DNA from: Terfezia claveryi
Lineage: Eukaryota > Ascomycota > Pezizomycetes > Pezizales > Pezizaceae
Reading direction: 5' to 3'
Assembly (NCBI GenBank): GCA_015179025.1
Contig: WHUX01000018.1
Location: 186,001 to 250,000 of the forward strand
Length of the DNA: 64,000 nt
Below, in pieces: positions 44,816 through 56,292 of the stretch. Every line of letters begins with the position of its first letter. Positions within the stretch are counted from its first letter, which is position 1. The notes beneath the pieces are model-generated. The model was not told where the DNA came from. It saw nothing but the letters and a program-made list of their open reading frames with translations, and searched no databases. The translations under genes and the position numbers were made by a program.

Positions 44816-45427
44816 ACTGAGCACACACCAAGCACGATGTCTTCACTGCACGACGACATCCCATGATACATGATACATGATAACACTTTTTTTGCACAAG
44901 TTCAATGGCGTGGGTTGGAGCTTGGTAGATGTCTTTTTGCTTATTTTGTTTGATTTCTCCTTATAAGCATGAGGTTAGCTGTTACCGGGTGCGTTTGGTT
45001 GGGTGCTGTAGAGATTTGTTTGATGATTTGCTTTTAAAGTCAAGAGTATCCAAACCGAATTCTACATGCTATACAAGACAAGAGTCTATCAGATCTGGGG
45101 GAAATCTCAGCGCTCGTTGGTGAGAATTTACTGCTATTATTGCCAAGTAACGGAAGCATTAGCACAATGTGTACAACCAACTAAATGAATATTTTTATTC
45201 CATCTTTAATTAGGAAACCCCCCTCGCAAAATAAAACAGAATAAATAAATAGACGGCAGAAATCTTGGACTACTTTTGAAATAATGGTGCAAGAGTAGGA
45301 ATAATGCTGATTGAATGATAATTATGTCCTGCGGCAAGACATGTACATTATCAGGACATGACGGACAACAAGAGGAAAAACTAAATTGGAGACCAAACGT
45401 AGAAATCAAAAACACTTTGGTTCCTCT
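44816..45427. other. Intergenic between MMS2 and the convergent coiled-coil gene
   Basis: 3' flanks of two convergent genes; no further gene seen. Confidence 0.5.
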
Positions 45428-46897
45428 CTACAAGTCATTCTTTCCTACCGCCACGCTCCCAGCCTCGCCTCCCCCCTCGTCACCCGCCTTCTCCCCCCCT
45501 AATATTTCCTGAATCTGACTCATCTTCTTCCGTAGCTGCTCCTCTAATGCATTATACTTACTCTGAATCGTTGCAATCTCCGTTTTCATCCTTTCGTTCT
45601 CTGCAGTTAATCTAGCATTTGAACCGCGGATGGAGTCGATTAGTGAGTTTCTCTCGGAAGCGAGAATGCGGGAAATTGAGCTTATAGGGATATCGATTGA
45701 TATTGTTCGCTCCGGAGATGAGGAGGAGATTGTGCCGTTGGTATGGGTGGGGGTCATCGAAGAGGTGGAGACTGTGGGCGAAACTGTGGAGATGTTACCA
45801 TTCTGAATGTAGGAGGCAGTCGCAACTTGGGATTGGGGTTGCTGAGATGCTGCTGCTAATTGTGGGTGAACTTGTTGAATGTTGTTTAGTTGAGGGGGAG
45901 GCCCGTTGACTGTGGTGAAGGATGTTGAAGGGCCTGCACCTGGTGGTGGTGGGAAGTTCACTTGGGCTTGAGATAACGGTGGTAAGGAAAGGGTTTGTGG
46001 CGAGAGGTGTGATTGCAGTTGCAGTTGCGACTGTGGCTGAACGTTGGGACCCTCGAGGTCTTGACCACCGTCAGAGTCCGTGGAGTGTTTGGTCTAGATA
46101 ATTGGGAGCTCCAGTGAATATTCTTATGACACGAGACATCTGATTCTTTCGATACATGTCATGTATGTATACCAGCTATAGTAGCCTTCACAGAAGTATA
46201 ACATGCCGATTGATCAAGATCAGACAGAAAAATATACGCAGAAAATCACAAAGAGAATTGATATAGCTACCTACCCGTTTTCTCGGCCGCTTTGAATCTG
46301 GGAACCGTCCATCATCGTCAGTGGTATTGGTACCCTGCGCAGCCGAGGACGATTAGCTCGTGTCTCAGTTGTATATGGACTTGTATCGTCCAGAAAGGGC
46401 CCTTACACTCTCACTCGTCCATACCACTCGGACACCTCCACCCTCCACAGCCTTCTCCAATAGGTCTAAGTTCGGGCGGCTAATTGAGCTCAGCTGCACA
46501 AAAGGGAACTCCGTCCCAGGCTCGACTTCGAAACGCCATGAAACCGTAGATGACGGTTTTGTTGTCTTGATGTCTTTTGGGTCCACGTGATGAGTTGTTT
46601 GAGTTTCTGTTGTTTATCAAGAGGTAAGTTAATAGTGTTAGCAGTGCTTGGAGAAGTTATTAGCAAGCGATACGGTATTTGTGACAACGACCTTTCGGGG
46701 TCAGATGAAGAAACAAAAAATGAACCAATCTGCGAGAAAACAATATCGCTGTGGGGGGTTGATGAAAGGGGTAGCGTACTAATTAGCTCGACGAGCAGCT
46801 CTTTTGCACGGGTGCAGCGCTTCTCTCTTGCGCGATTGGAGTAATGCGACGGGCTCTGGAGTTGTGAGGGCAGTTTCGGCGAGGCTGAACTCGTCAT
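45428..46897 (-). CDS. Predicted nuclear coiled-coil protein, unknown function
   Basis: Minus-strand gene. Supported downstream exons: to about 46412 (ending WTSES), 46275-46342 (GTNTTDDDGRFPDSKRPRKR) and 45428-46094 (TKHSTDSDGGQD to GKNDL-stop), joined by introns GTAAGG..GCGCAG (about 70 bp) and GTAGGT..ATCTAG (about 180 bp). The first exon probably starts MTSSASPKLPSQLQSPSHYS at 46897; its intron (ending AACAACAG near 46605) has an unclear donor. Features: a conserved-looking block WRFEVEPGTEFPFVQLSS and SRPNLDLLEKAVEGGGVRVV, a bipartite-like nuclear signal KRPRKR, a long Gln/Pro/Ser/Thr-rich linker, and a C-terminal leucine-zipper-like coiled coil (RLTAENERMKTEIATIQSKY). This architecture suggests a nuclear or chromatin-associated protein, but I do not recognise the family. 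Confidence 0.65.
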
Positions 46898-47622
46898 GAT
46901 CCCGTCCCTTCCCTCCGATAATTTTATATTATTTTATTTTATTTTATTTTTGTGGTAGGCCAGTCAAGACGAGGCGACGCAAAGGAATGGGGCGGGATTG
47001 GATTGAGGCGTAGCGGAGGCGTTGTTACGGCGAGGGGGGGGGAGGGGGCGGTTGTGTGGTGGTGTTCACCAGACGGGGGTTTGTGTGTGGGGGTGGGGTG
47101 AGGGAAGGGCGAGGGAGCTATCAAGCCAATAAGTACCTGACGTCCGGTCCGGAGGTAGCTTTTGGTAGGGGTTGTGGGGGTTGGGTCAGACAGATACTGG
47201 CAATAAGTATCGTGGGACCGTCTGTCGGGCGTGGATATGGGGGGGGGTCAGAAGGGGGTCAGAAGGAGTCAAGATGTGATCCAATTCAACGCTCCAACGA
47301 GGTTTGTGACCGAGGAAATCAAGATCAGGATCAGGATGGGGGGAGATCAGGGTTGACGTTGGGACTTCTCAGCGATATGAGGTGGGGAGAACCGTCTGGA
47401 GACGAGTCAACGTCATTCCTTTCAAGCATGTCATATCTTATGGCCTAGCGGTCTTGCAATTGGCGGGGCTTGGCATGCGCTGCGGTCACAAAGGGACTGG
47501 TGGGGTGCAGCACCCCCACAGAGCAAGGCATACCGAATATCAATCACAGGCAAAACACCCGACTCCTAGCCTGCCTCCTGTCTGGTGGTCGAAGACGACG
47601 ATTGGGTAGTAAGAATATTATA
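46898..47622. other. Intergenic, G-rich plus strand, divergent promoters
   Basis: Between two divergently transcribed genes. (ATTTT)n runs at 46918-46950, then GGGGG/GTGGGGG-rich sequence to about 47130. No gene seen. Confidence 0.5.
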
Positions 47623-48590
47623 ATGGCAAGCCAGAGGTGAGTCGTCTTCTTGTCCCCTTGTTGTCTACGAGACAGAGGTTCGCCTACCAGGCCTCTCCTA
47701 TTTTGTAAGCTTGACTTGCAAAAGCTAACCTACGTTCTCGGCATATTTCCACAGTGCAGATGCCGCAACCAATCCGCGGGGCATCCCAACAGCCCCGTTC
47801 GTCGAGAAGGTCGAGGACTACATCGCGACGCGGGCAGATGTTGAGCCAGCGTTGAGAAAGTTCCAGGAGATGATCTCGTAGGGACCTACTCTCCCTTGCA
47901 CACAAATTCAATCGATGTTAATCAACCTCATGCAGAAAATACCAATTCATGGAAGTCAACACCCAACGCCGGGCTCTTTCGCTGAGTGACAAGATACCAG
48001 AAATACAAAAGACCTTGGACACCGTGCGGTTTCTCAAAGTCCGGAAAGTGAGTGTACTCACGGCGCGGTTTGCAGTCTTGAGGGAAGCCAACAGGAGACT
48101 GATAAATGGGGTTGGGAGGATGCGATAGGATTCGGGTGAGCCGTTTGAGACGAACTTTGAGTTGAACGACACATTATATGCGAAAGCGAGCGTCAAGGCA
48201 GGCGAGGAGGTGTACCTATGGCTGGGGGTATGAATTACCCGTCATTGGGTGGGGAACCTCCCATGCATGGCTGACATATAGTGGGACCAGGCCAATGTGA
48301 TGCTTTCATACCCGGTTGCGGAAGCTGAAGAGCTTCTCCAAGGGAAGCTCGCTGCGGCGAAGGAGAGCTTGGGGAATTGTGAAGAGGACCTGGATTTCCT
48401 GAGGCAGCAGATAACAGTGAGTATAACCTTGGAAGAGAAACGAAAACCCATAAAAGTACAACTTCTGTGTTGTGTATATGCTGATAATGTACAATGGCTA
48501 TAGACGCTGGAAGTGAACACTGCGAGGTTGTACAACTGGGAGGTTGCACAGAAGAGAAAAGAAAAGGAGGCTGAAGGGTCGGAGAAGTAG
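47623..48590 (+). CDS. PAC10: Prefoldin subunit 3 (Pac10/Gim2/VBP1), 186 aa
   Basis: Alpha-type subunit of the hexameric prefoldin chaperone that hands nascent actin and tubulin to the CCT chaperonin. Six exons: 47623-47636, 47755-47877, 47936-48047, 48129-48227, 48291-48416, 48504-48590 (561 nt). The first exon is only 14 nt. Blocks in order: GIPTAPFVEKVEDYI, KFQEMISKYQFMEVNTQRR, LDTVRFLKVRK, FETNFELNDTLYAKASV, EEVYLWLGANVMLSYPVAEA, ELLQGKLAAAKESL and VNTARLYNWEVAQKRKEK. These give the two helical arms and the beta hairpin of alpha prefoldins. Phases agree at every junction; length is typical. Probably intact. Confidence 0.95.
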
Positions 48591-48884
48591 ATATGCTATA
48601 GCTAGTTGAATATGCGCGTTATAATCTATCGGTGAATTAACAAAAGTCGCTACATAGTGCATAAATCTAAATGCAACAACATGGAATGTCTTACCCAGCA
48701 CGAGCTTGCAAAAACGCTGGGACTAGACTTGACTTCCAAGTACAACACTTGAGCCTAATCGGATTTGCGCCTTGCTGTAAATATTTGCGCGAATTCATGT
48801 CGTAAGTTAAGTAGGTTGTCCAATTTGTCCTTTGCGAAGCATGGTGCGGGGCACAGTTTGATTTAGCAACCCCGTATGGGTTTG

Positions 48885-48960
48885 TGGTTTTTGCCGGTAG
48901 GGCAAGGCCCGTTCTACCAGAGCCTGTGTTCGATTCCCAGTAGCTCTGTAAAGGAGTTAA
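48885..48960 (+). repeat. tRNA-like fragment (B-box), possible SINE or relic
   Basis: Contains GTGTTCGATTCCCAG (48926-48940), a good B-box with an almost complete T stem (CTGTG/CCCAG, one mismatch). The A-box side is poor and I cannot fold a full tRNA. Confidence 0.3.
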
Positions 48961-50760
48961 AAAAGAATTTTCCTGTACTGTAGCAGGCGTCGGTGCCGAG
49001 TAGGAAAAAAATAGTTAGGTAGCTCGACTCGGGCCGACGCGGCACAGTTTACGGATCTTACCCACCTCTGCAATGAACAATTCCCTTCGAAATTGCTGGT
49101 TCGAGGCTAGAACTCTCACTCTATTTCCTAGGCAAGTTACTCTCGAAAAACTCTGGTTTTGATTTTATGGACTACTTTTTGTATCCGGACTTATGTAGAT
49201 GAGCATGATGCTGCCACTCCCTAGGCAGAGCAAGTGCAAGTTATGCTAACCGAAGTAGCCCCGTGATAAAGAGCCCCAATAATATACGGAGTATACAACA
49301 CCTTCTACTTCTCGGTAGCCATCATATTCCTTGCAAGATTGCAGTTCCGAGAACTAGTTCCGGTGTTCATGCACAATTAGTACCTACAATGACTTGTCCA
49401 TCCTTTTTTCGGAACACTGAATTTCTAATTATCACAAGCAACTTCTGGATCTTGATACCAGACTGATATGACCTAACCCCAGCCCTTGGGCTATCGGCTC
49501 CGGTTACCGCTCATGCGTAGACCACCCTCACGCGAGAACTCGTAACACTATAGTTGGAATATGAGGTATCCCACTCTTGTTTGCGTCTTATTCTTGCTAT
49601 CACCCATTTTTAAAGCAAAAACGGTCCCATTATCCTCCTACCCAGTTAGGTTAGACAAACCAAACTTTGAACTCACCGATGACAGATGTTTATAACGTTA
49701 TGCTGGAGGTTGCCTTGTTATCCAGACTCTCTACTTTTACGTCCGTGTACAATGCAGGCCACAGTATTCATGTAAAAGTGGCATATCTCCGTTTTTCTGT
49801 CCATGTGTCCTTTCGAGCCTGTTGAAACTCCCTCCGTACATTGCTTTCCTTGCACTCTGTTCCACAGCTGCGTGTGCTACTTCTCTGCATGATCCATGAC
49901 TGCTCAATTGCTCTACAGCATCCTGCGGCTGTGCGTGGCCTTCTGCTGCATTCTATACCCGCACAGAAATGTGTGTTTATGGAGAAGGAGGTTGATGCCT
50001 CGAAGGAATTTGAATACTCGTGGAGGAGAGAGCTACGGTAAACCCATAGAAAAGTGGGTTGAGGATCCAGTGGAAGGAGGGGTTTGAGGGTATTCGGCGA
50101 GATGAGAGAGTAGAAGAGGATCCATCTGATATCTTGTTCTGCGGTAATACTGTGGCTTGATAACTATGCCGGTCTGCCACCTCTGTAGCATCGATGTGGA
50201 AGTAGAAAGTACTGACTCGCTAGGCACAACAGACTAAACTCGCTAGAAAAAATAGATTTGCTTAAAACGGAAGCTCGGCTTAGTCTGGTTGGCAGCTCGG
50301 GCTATAGGTATCGTTTTTCATAGGCACATGATCGATCAATCATAGAATAGAAATACAACACTTTGCAGATTCCTCACAGGATCGTGAGTCGAGCTTTTTA
50401 ATTCTGAGTGTGATTGATTTATCTCTTTCTTCAGTTTTGGCAGTACTAGAAAGACCCGGCGTGACTCTATTCTTCTGGGTAAGTCGGATCTAAGCACACT
50501 TATTCTTTACTCCGCTGCAGAGTCGTACCAGGCTGGAACTCTGCATGATTCTAGTATTGCATTGAAAGATTTGCATGTTTGTTTACTAATAACGTAGAGG
50601 CTAGTACACAGGTGACAACGCCAAGTAACTAGCCCCGTCCGCCGCCAACGCCAAGATTGTCAACTTTTCCTGGCAAACTACGGAGTAACTTCCCCCACAA
50701 AGCTCCAGCTGCTCAATAACACAGCTCAAACCAACCCACCACATCCTCCACACCACAAAA
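48961..50760. other. Intergenic, no supported gene
   Basis: Only short frames. Contains tiny insertion 7 at 50272-50303. The final 150 bases are the NOP16 promoter region. Confidence 0.4.
50272..50303. repeat. Tiny insertion 7
   Basis: AGCTCGGCT (50272-50280), core TAGTCTGGTTGGC (50281-50293), AGCTCGGGCT (50294-50303). The flanks are identical apart from one extra G. Confidence 0.65.
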
Positions 50761-51619
50761 ATGGGTCGCGAACTTCAAAAGAAAAAGAACCGTAGCTCCA
50801 TTCCTCGCCACACTAGGCGGCGGAACCCGCGAATCCACAAGATCAAGAGTTTCGGGAACGAGATCATTGCGCAGAATTGGTATGTTGCGTTAGCTTTGCT
50901 GACTGGAAATACTGGCGGGAACTGAAATGCTGACCTTGTGGTTTCGTGTAGGAATAAAAATGAGACGCTGCAGCAAAAGTATGTAGTTTGTTACTTCTTA
51001 GGCTCCTGTTGGGAGGGAATCGGGAGAATAGGTGAATGGATAATGAATGAGGTTAATGCCGGTTATTGATTTTATTTTTGTGGCATTAGCTATAAACGCC
51101 TTGGGCTCGCCGTAAAGCTCAATAAGCCCACCGGCGGAGTCGAGAAATCCCTTTCTAGTTCTACATCCACCACCACCCCCGCGGCCGCGGGTGCCTTTCC
51201 CCCCAGCGTCTCCCTCACTGCCCCGCAGTGCCCCATTGCACCAGGCGAAGCCCGCATCGAGCGCGACGCAGATGGAAACATCGTCAACATCATCTACGGC
51301 GCCACGGCGAAGCTCGTCTCGACCAACTCGAAGCCACGGCTATGCAGCAGAATGGGCACTCGGGAGAACCGACAACAGAAGTTGTCAAGGCGCTGATAGA
51401 ACGTGCAAGTAGGGGGTAAAGGTGGAGCGGAACCAGAGTGGGAGGGAGAAGCAGTGGATTGAGAGGTTGGTGGAGAGGTATGGTGAGGATTATAGGAAGA
51501 TGAGCTGGGATCGGAAGCTGAATCCGCATCAGCAGAGTGAGGGGGATATCAGGAAGAGGGTGGTGAAGTGGAGGCAGATGAAGGAGAAGGGGGCGAAGGG
51601 GGAGGCAGGCGCTGCTTAG
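50761..51619 (+). CDS. NOP16: Nop16, 60S ribosome biogenesis factor (two frame breaks)
   Basis: Nucleolar protein needed for maturation of the 60S subunit. Exons 50761-50879, 50952-50978 and 51090-51619. Exon 1 is the family's basic start MGRELQKKKNRSSIPRHTRR with IHKIKSFGNEIIAQNW; exons 2-3 give NKNETLQQNYKRLGLAVKLN. The C-terminal block QWIERLVERYGEDYRKMSWD and RKLNPHQQSEGDIRKRVVKW is a strong family hallmark. Within exon 3 the frame changes twice: somewhere at 51296-51330 and at the G5 run 51412-51416. One extra G in that run would restore the frame. Given strict conservation of both sides, assembly error or a very recent mutation is more likely than old decay. Confidence 0.88.
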
Positions 51620-51839
51620 ATTCTTTTTTCTTTTTCTTTTTTTTTTTTTTATTTTAAGATTTGTTCGATTCTGATTGTATCAATACTTTGCCTTTCGATG
51701 TATTGGCGTTTAGGGGATCTCAAAAAGTCGAAGGACATGTAGGTACCGGTAAGAAGTAGTACGTGAGAACCACAGTAACCTTACCTAAGTATATGTAAGT
51801 ACAGTTATATCAATCATATCCGCCTAACTATCGCGACCC

Positions 51840-51900
51840 ACATCCGTCCGTCCGTCCGTCCGTTAGATATTCTATCTACATATCTATCTATCTATCTATC
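51840..51900. repeat. Microsatellites (TCCG)n and (TATC)n
   Basis: TCCGTCCGTCCGTCCGTCCG around 51846-51863 and TATCTATCTATCTATC around 51885-51900, in the NOP16-MET1 spacer. The spacer also holds T-rich runs at 52008-52052. Confidence 0.85.
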
Positions 51901-52421
51901 GCACATCCCTCACACACCAAATAAAATTAAAAAAACAGCCATATCCCCCCGCGTAGCAATTTTCCGCGGAACAAATTCCCCAACCACATGCCAAGACACA
52001 TGAAATTTTTTTTAAATTTTTTTTTATTAATATTTTTTTTATTTTTTTTTAGATGACCTTGGTGGGGGAGGCCCCGATTTCGATACGATGGAAAAAAAAA
52101 CTAAGTACAGGGGCTTTTAGGACTGGTGGTGCTGCGGTGTGGTGGGGTGAGGTATGGCGAAGTTGGGGGACTCGGAGGCTTTCTCCGGTGTTTTGTTCTC
52201 TTGGATGGATGAATGCCCCCCCGTATTCGAATATCTAATATATATTGGTATATGTATAATATACATATATATATATACATACCTGAATTGACCCAATGTG
52301 CGAAGACCTAGACTAACTTACTATACCCCTCCTCCATCCCATCCAATCCTGCTCAATTGGCCTTCCTCACACATATTTGGAGCTCGTTCAAGGAAACCCC
52401 CCCCCCCTCCGGTAACGCATC

Positions 52422-54146
52422 ATGCCCTCCATTCTCATCGCCACAGACTGCACCTCCCACATCCACCTCATTGTCGGGCACACGCCTCTCGCCTCCGCCC
52501 GCGCGACCCGCTCCCTTGAGCTCGGCGCCCGTGTAAAACTCCTCGCACCTGCAGACGCTCCCCTACACTACAACCTGACGCAGCAGATCTCCTCCGGCGC
52601 CGTCGAATGGATCCAGAGAGACATAGTGACGAGGGAAGATTTGACGACGCTGGGGAGGGAGGAGGTGATGGGGGTGGTGGATGCGGTGTTTGTTACGTGA
52701 AGGTGGGCTGTGCACAGAGTACGTATTACCCACCAACTTTCTTTTCCCCTATTCTATAAGACAGGCGACTAATTGTGTGCTTTTAGATGCGCAGATTTCG
52801 GCGCTGTGTAAGAAGCTGCGGATCCCCGTGAATGTCGCAGACTCGCCGTCGCTCTGCTCATTCACACTACTCTCGACGTACACCGACGGCCCCCTGCACA
52901 TTGGCATCACAACCTCAGGAAGGGGATGTAAACTCGCGTCTCGAATCCGCAGGGAAATCGTCTCGCACCTCCCACCACGGCTGGGGAGACATGCGATCGC
53001 TTTGGCCGCCTACGGAGGAGGATCTGGCAGGAGGATTATGCTGCCGTCGACGCTGGGGGAGAGGGCGTGCCGGTGGAGGAGGATGAGGATTTAGGCCAGG
53101 GCGCGGCTTTTAATAAGCTTGTCGTTGAGAATGAGGAGGGGTGGGAGGAGAGGAAAGGGAGGAGGATTAGGTGGCTGAGTCAGATGTGTGAATATTGGCC
53201 GCTGGAGAGGTTGTGTGCGTTGGGAGAGGGGGATGTGGAAGAGTTATTGGAAGGGTATAAGAAGGGGGGAGATCGTGCAGTGGCGCCAGCAGGAGGAGCA
53301 CCACTCCTATCCAATGGATCAGAATCAGAAGCCGTGGTGCATCATGCGCAGTCGATCCCTCCCCCTCTTCCCATCCTCCCAAAGCAAGGCAAGATCCTCC
53401 TTGTAGGATCTGGCCCAGGCCACCCTGACCTCCTCACCACCGCCGCCCTCAACGCAATAACCTCCGCGGACCTCATCCTCGCAGACAAACTCGTCCCTCC
53501 TCCCGTGCTCGCGCTCATCCCCCGGCGCACGCCCGTGCACATTGCACGGAAATTCCCCGGCAACGCCGACGCCGCGCAGGAAGAGCTCCTCTCACTTGGC
53601 CTCTCCGCCTTACAATCCGGAAAAACGGTGGTGCGGCTAAAGCAGGGAGATCCGTACATCTACGGCCGTGGCGGCGAGGAGTATCTCTTCTTCTCCGCAA
53701 ACGGCTACGCGCCTATCGTCGTCCCCGGGATCACTAGCGCCCTCAGCGCGGGTGTGTTTGCAGGCATCCCGCTCACGCATAGAGGTGTAAGCGACCAAGT
53801 CTTGATCTGCACGGGAACAGGGAGGAAGGGGGAGCTGCCGGTGTGGCCGGAGTATGTAAAGGGAAGGACTACGGTGCTGTTGATGGCGCTGCATAGGCTG
53901 GGAGATGTTGTGGAGGGCTTGAAGAGTAGGGGTTGGGAGGGGGGCATGGCGTGTGCGGTGGTGGAGAGGGCGAGTTGTAGAGATCAGAGGGTCGTGAGGT
54001 CTACCTTAGGGGAGGTGGTTGCGGCGGTGGAGGAGGTGGGCAGTAGACCGCCGGGGTTGCTGGTCGTGGGGGAGGCGTGCGGAGTGCTGGGTGGTGTGTC
54101 GGATGGGAAGAGGTGGGTCGTGGAGGAGGGGTTTGGTGGGTTTTGA
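52422..54146 (+). CDS. MET1: Uroporphyrin-III C-methyltransferase with siroheme-synthase-like N-domain (Met1 type)
   Basis: Siroheme pathway enzyme: SAM-dependent methylation of uroporphyrinogen III to precorrin-2, supplying siroheme for sulfite and nitrite reductases. The N-terminal part (MPSILIATDCTSHIHLIVG, VDAVFVT, KKLRIPVNVADSPSLCSF, LLSTYTDGPLHIGITTSGRG) is the NAD-binding dehydrogenase/ferrochelatase-like domain found in filamentous-fungal Met1 proteins. The C-terminal SUMT domain is intact: LLVGSGPGHPDLLT, IARKFPGNADAAQEELLSLG, LKQGDPYIYGRGGEEYLFF, VVPGITSALSAGVF, LICTGTGRKGELP, VVERASCRDQRVV, PPGLLVVGEACGVL. One intron at about 52733-52794 (GTATTA..GCGCAG). Frame breaks: near 52696 and at the G4 run 52983-52986, where one added G restores LRRRIWQEDYAAVDAG. 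Stop 54144-54146. Confidence 0.9.
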
Positions 54147-54953
54147 TTGGGAGATGTGTGTTGTATGTTATAAGTTGAAGTTGAGGGTAATGGAAACCCT
54201 TTTTTATTTTTTATTTTATTTTTTTATTGATTTTTTTTCCTTTTTTTTTTTGATTTGATGTGGTAAATGAACCAAATACCTTGGATCGTATATAGTTTGG
54301 GTGGGGGGAGGGGGGAGGGGGGGGGGGGAGAGGGAGAAGGGTAGGGGTACTTTATTTTTAAAAAATATATATATATGTATCTACTGTATATCAGAAGTAT
54401 ACTTCATATAACGTCTAACTGGGTACAGTAAGAGTTACCGGTGTACCTTACTACAAAAAAATAACCCTTATTTTCTTCATCAATCTTATAATAATAAGAA
54501 ATAAATAAAAAAGCAATATACGAGTCCCATTCTATTACGGTACCCTAACTAAACTCCTTATGTAAGTCCACATTATTATTATTATTATTATTATTATTCC
54601 GCCCCTCTCACACCCCCACCTCCCCCAACAAAAAAAAAATAAAAAATAAAAAATAAAAAAATAAAAAAGGTAGATCGTACAGTATATATGTTACAATCTT
54701 TTTAGACAAAAAAAAAATTAAAAAAAAATTAAAAAAATCCTGTCGGCAAAAACAATTTATATTTTCATTCTCTAGTTGCGATATTATAATATGCGTTTCG
54801 TTGGATTATAGCCCTCTCTAGTTATGATTCTCCTCCCACTATACTGTATTCAAGTGTCGGGGATGGCCAAAGTCGGAATATATTTTTTTTAAAAAGAATG
54901 GTTCAGTTTTGGTATCACTGTACGAAAGCTCTCAAGATCCATGGTATAGAGGT
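54147..54953. repeat. Low-complexity spacer between convergent genes
   Basis: T-rich runs 54197-54252, G-rich run 54301-54332, (ATT)n at 54572-54597, A-rich runs 54630-54735. No gene. MET1 and CAB4 converge here. Confidence 0.75.
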
Positions 54954-56292
54954 TCACAAACCAACCACCAAACCCCCGATCATCCATGCCCTTCCCAACA
55001 CCTCCTCAAATCCCCCCCTCCTTCTCCCCCTTCTCGCCTGCCTCCCCCTCCTCCTCCTGATATCCGTACTACTCATCTTCAACCCTCCCCCTCCTTCCTC
55101 CTCTACAACCCCAACAACAAACATCTCCAACCCTGCCCACCCCTTCACCTTCCTCTCCCTATTAACCGCCTCCCCCCACCCCTAGTCTCCTCACTCACGA
55201 CCAACGCCGAAATCCCCTCCTCCGTGACCGTTGGTCCAAACGCATCATTGATCTCCACAATTTCCACCATCACCTTCCCCCATCCTCCGAGAGTTTGATT
55301 CTCGAGAAAAATTTTAGCCCCTCCTCCTTCTCCTCCTTAGTTTCAATTGCTGCCGCAGGGGAGAAGGTCAAGATGCTAGTGATGAAAGTGAGTGTGTCGT
55401 GGGCACGTTGAGTCCAAGGGTGAAGGAATTCCGCGTGTTTCTTGTTCTCAAGGAGTTTAGGGCCCGTGAGGCCTACGATCAGGCGGGGTGGTGATGGGGG
55501 CAGCGAGCCAGGGGAAGGTGCGCAGGGGGATCGAGGAGCAATGCGGCTGTGGTTAGGAGGAGCTTATGACCTGCGTGGAGGTGGTCGAAGGTTCCTGCGA
55601 CTATTCATTGGGATATGAGCTTTTATTATACAACGGTAGAGAGAGTATTCAAAGGGCAAGTTATTTACCAATAACAACATCATGCCTCCTCGCCTTCTCC
55701 TCATTCGACTCATGTTTTCCATCCGCTTCCCCCTCTACCTTCCCCCCCTGGGCGCCCCCCGGCGGCGTAAACTCCACAACCATTACCCCCTCCACACTAA
55801 CCCCCATCTTCCCCACCCAACTCGGGCGGCTCCATCCTTCGCCTCCAACAACATACACCACCTTCCCCCACCTCCTCCCCGCCTTCGGGCCCAGTATCAA
55901 CCTAACACTAAACACCGGTCCGAGCCCCCACTCCCCAATCCGTCCCTCCCCCTCCCCATCCTCATCCTCATTCTCATCCCAATAAAACACAACTCGAACA
56001 TCTACGTCCCCCCCATTCTGCTTACTCCCTTCAGTCTTCCCTAGCTCCCTGAGAGACGTAGCTACAAGTGAGTATATGGCGGTTAATATCCTCTGCGTGC
56101 GGTCGCAGGATGCGGAGCGAGGCGAGCCGGGGGCAAGGAATGGCGCGAAGAGGGCGATGGTGAGGCTGGGGTGGGTAAGGCATTGGAGGTGGTGTGGGTG
56201 GGCGGGCGGTAGTGTTTAACAATCTGCTGCTGCGAGGCGGAAGGGGGCGGGGGAGGTATGTGGTGGATTAGGAGGGTGGAGGTTGAAGGCAT
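54954..56292 (-). CDS. CAB4: Pantetheine-phosphate adenylyltransferase (several frame breaks)
   Basis: Coenzyme A pathway: transfers AMP from ATP to 4'-phosphopantetheine. Exons 55669-56292 and 54954-55600 around a 68-bp intron (GTAAAT..GAATAG). Exon 1: MPSTSTLLIHHIPPPPP, then LTHPSLTIALFAPFLAPGSP, ILTAIYSLVATSLRELG and VVFYWDEN. Exon 2 has the nucleotidyltransferase signature GTFDHLHAGHKLLLTTAALL, RLIVGLTGPKLLENKKHAEF, EIVEINDAFGPTV, ISALVVSEETRGGG, and the hallmark SSTDIRRR. Frame breaks occur near 56185-56195 and at homopolymers: G5 at 55496-55500, C5 at 55277-55281, C6 at 55172-55177 (plus strand). In the last two, one extra base restores the frame exactly. An essential single-copy gene is unlikely to be this broken, so assembly error is the better explanation. 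Confidence 0.87.

Noticed and set aside
53167..53947. Minus-strand frames over MET1
   Set aside because: Shadows of the SUMT domain on plus.
55566..56044. Plus-strand Pro/Ser/Leu-rich frames
   Set aside because: They are antisense shadows of CAB4, whose minus-strand motifs are unmistakable.
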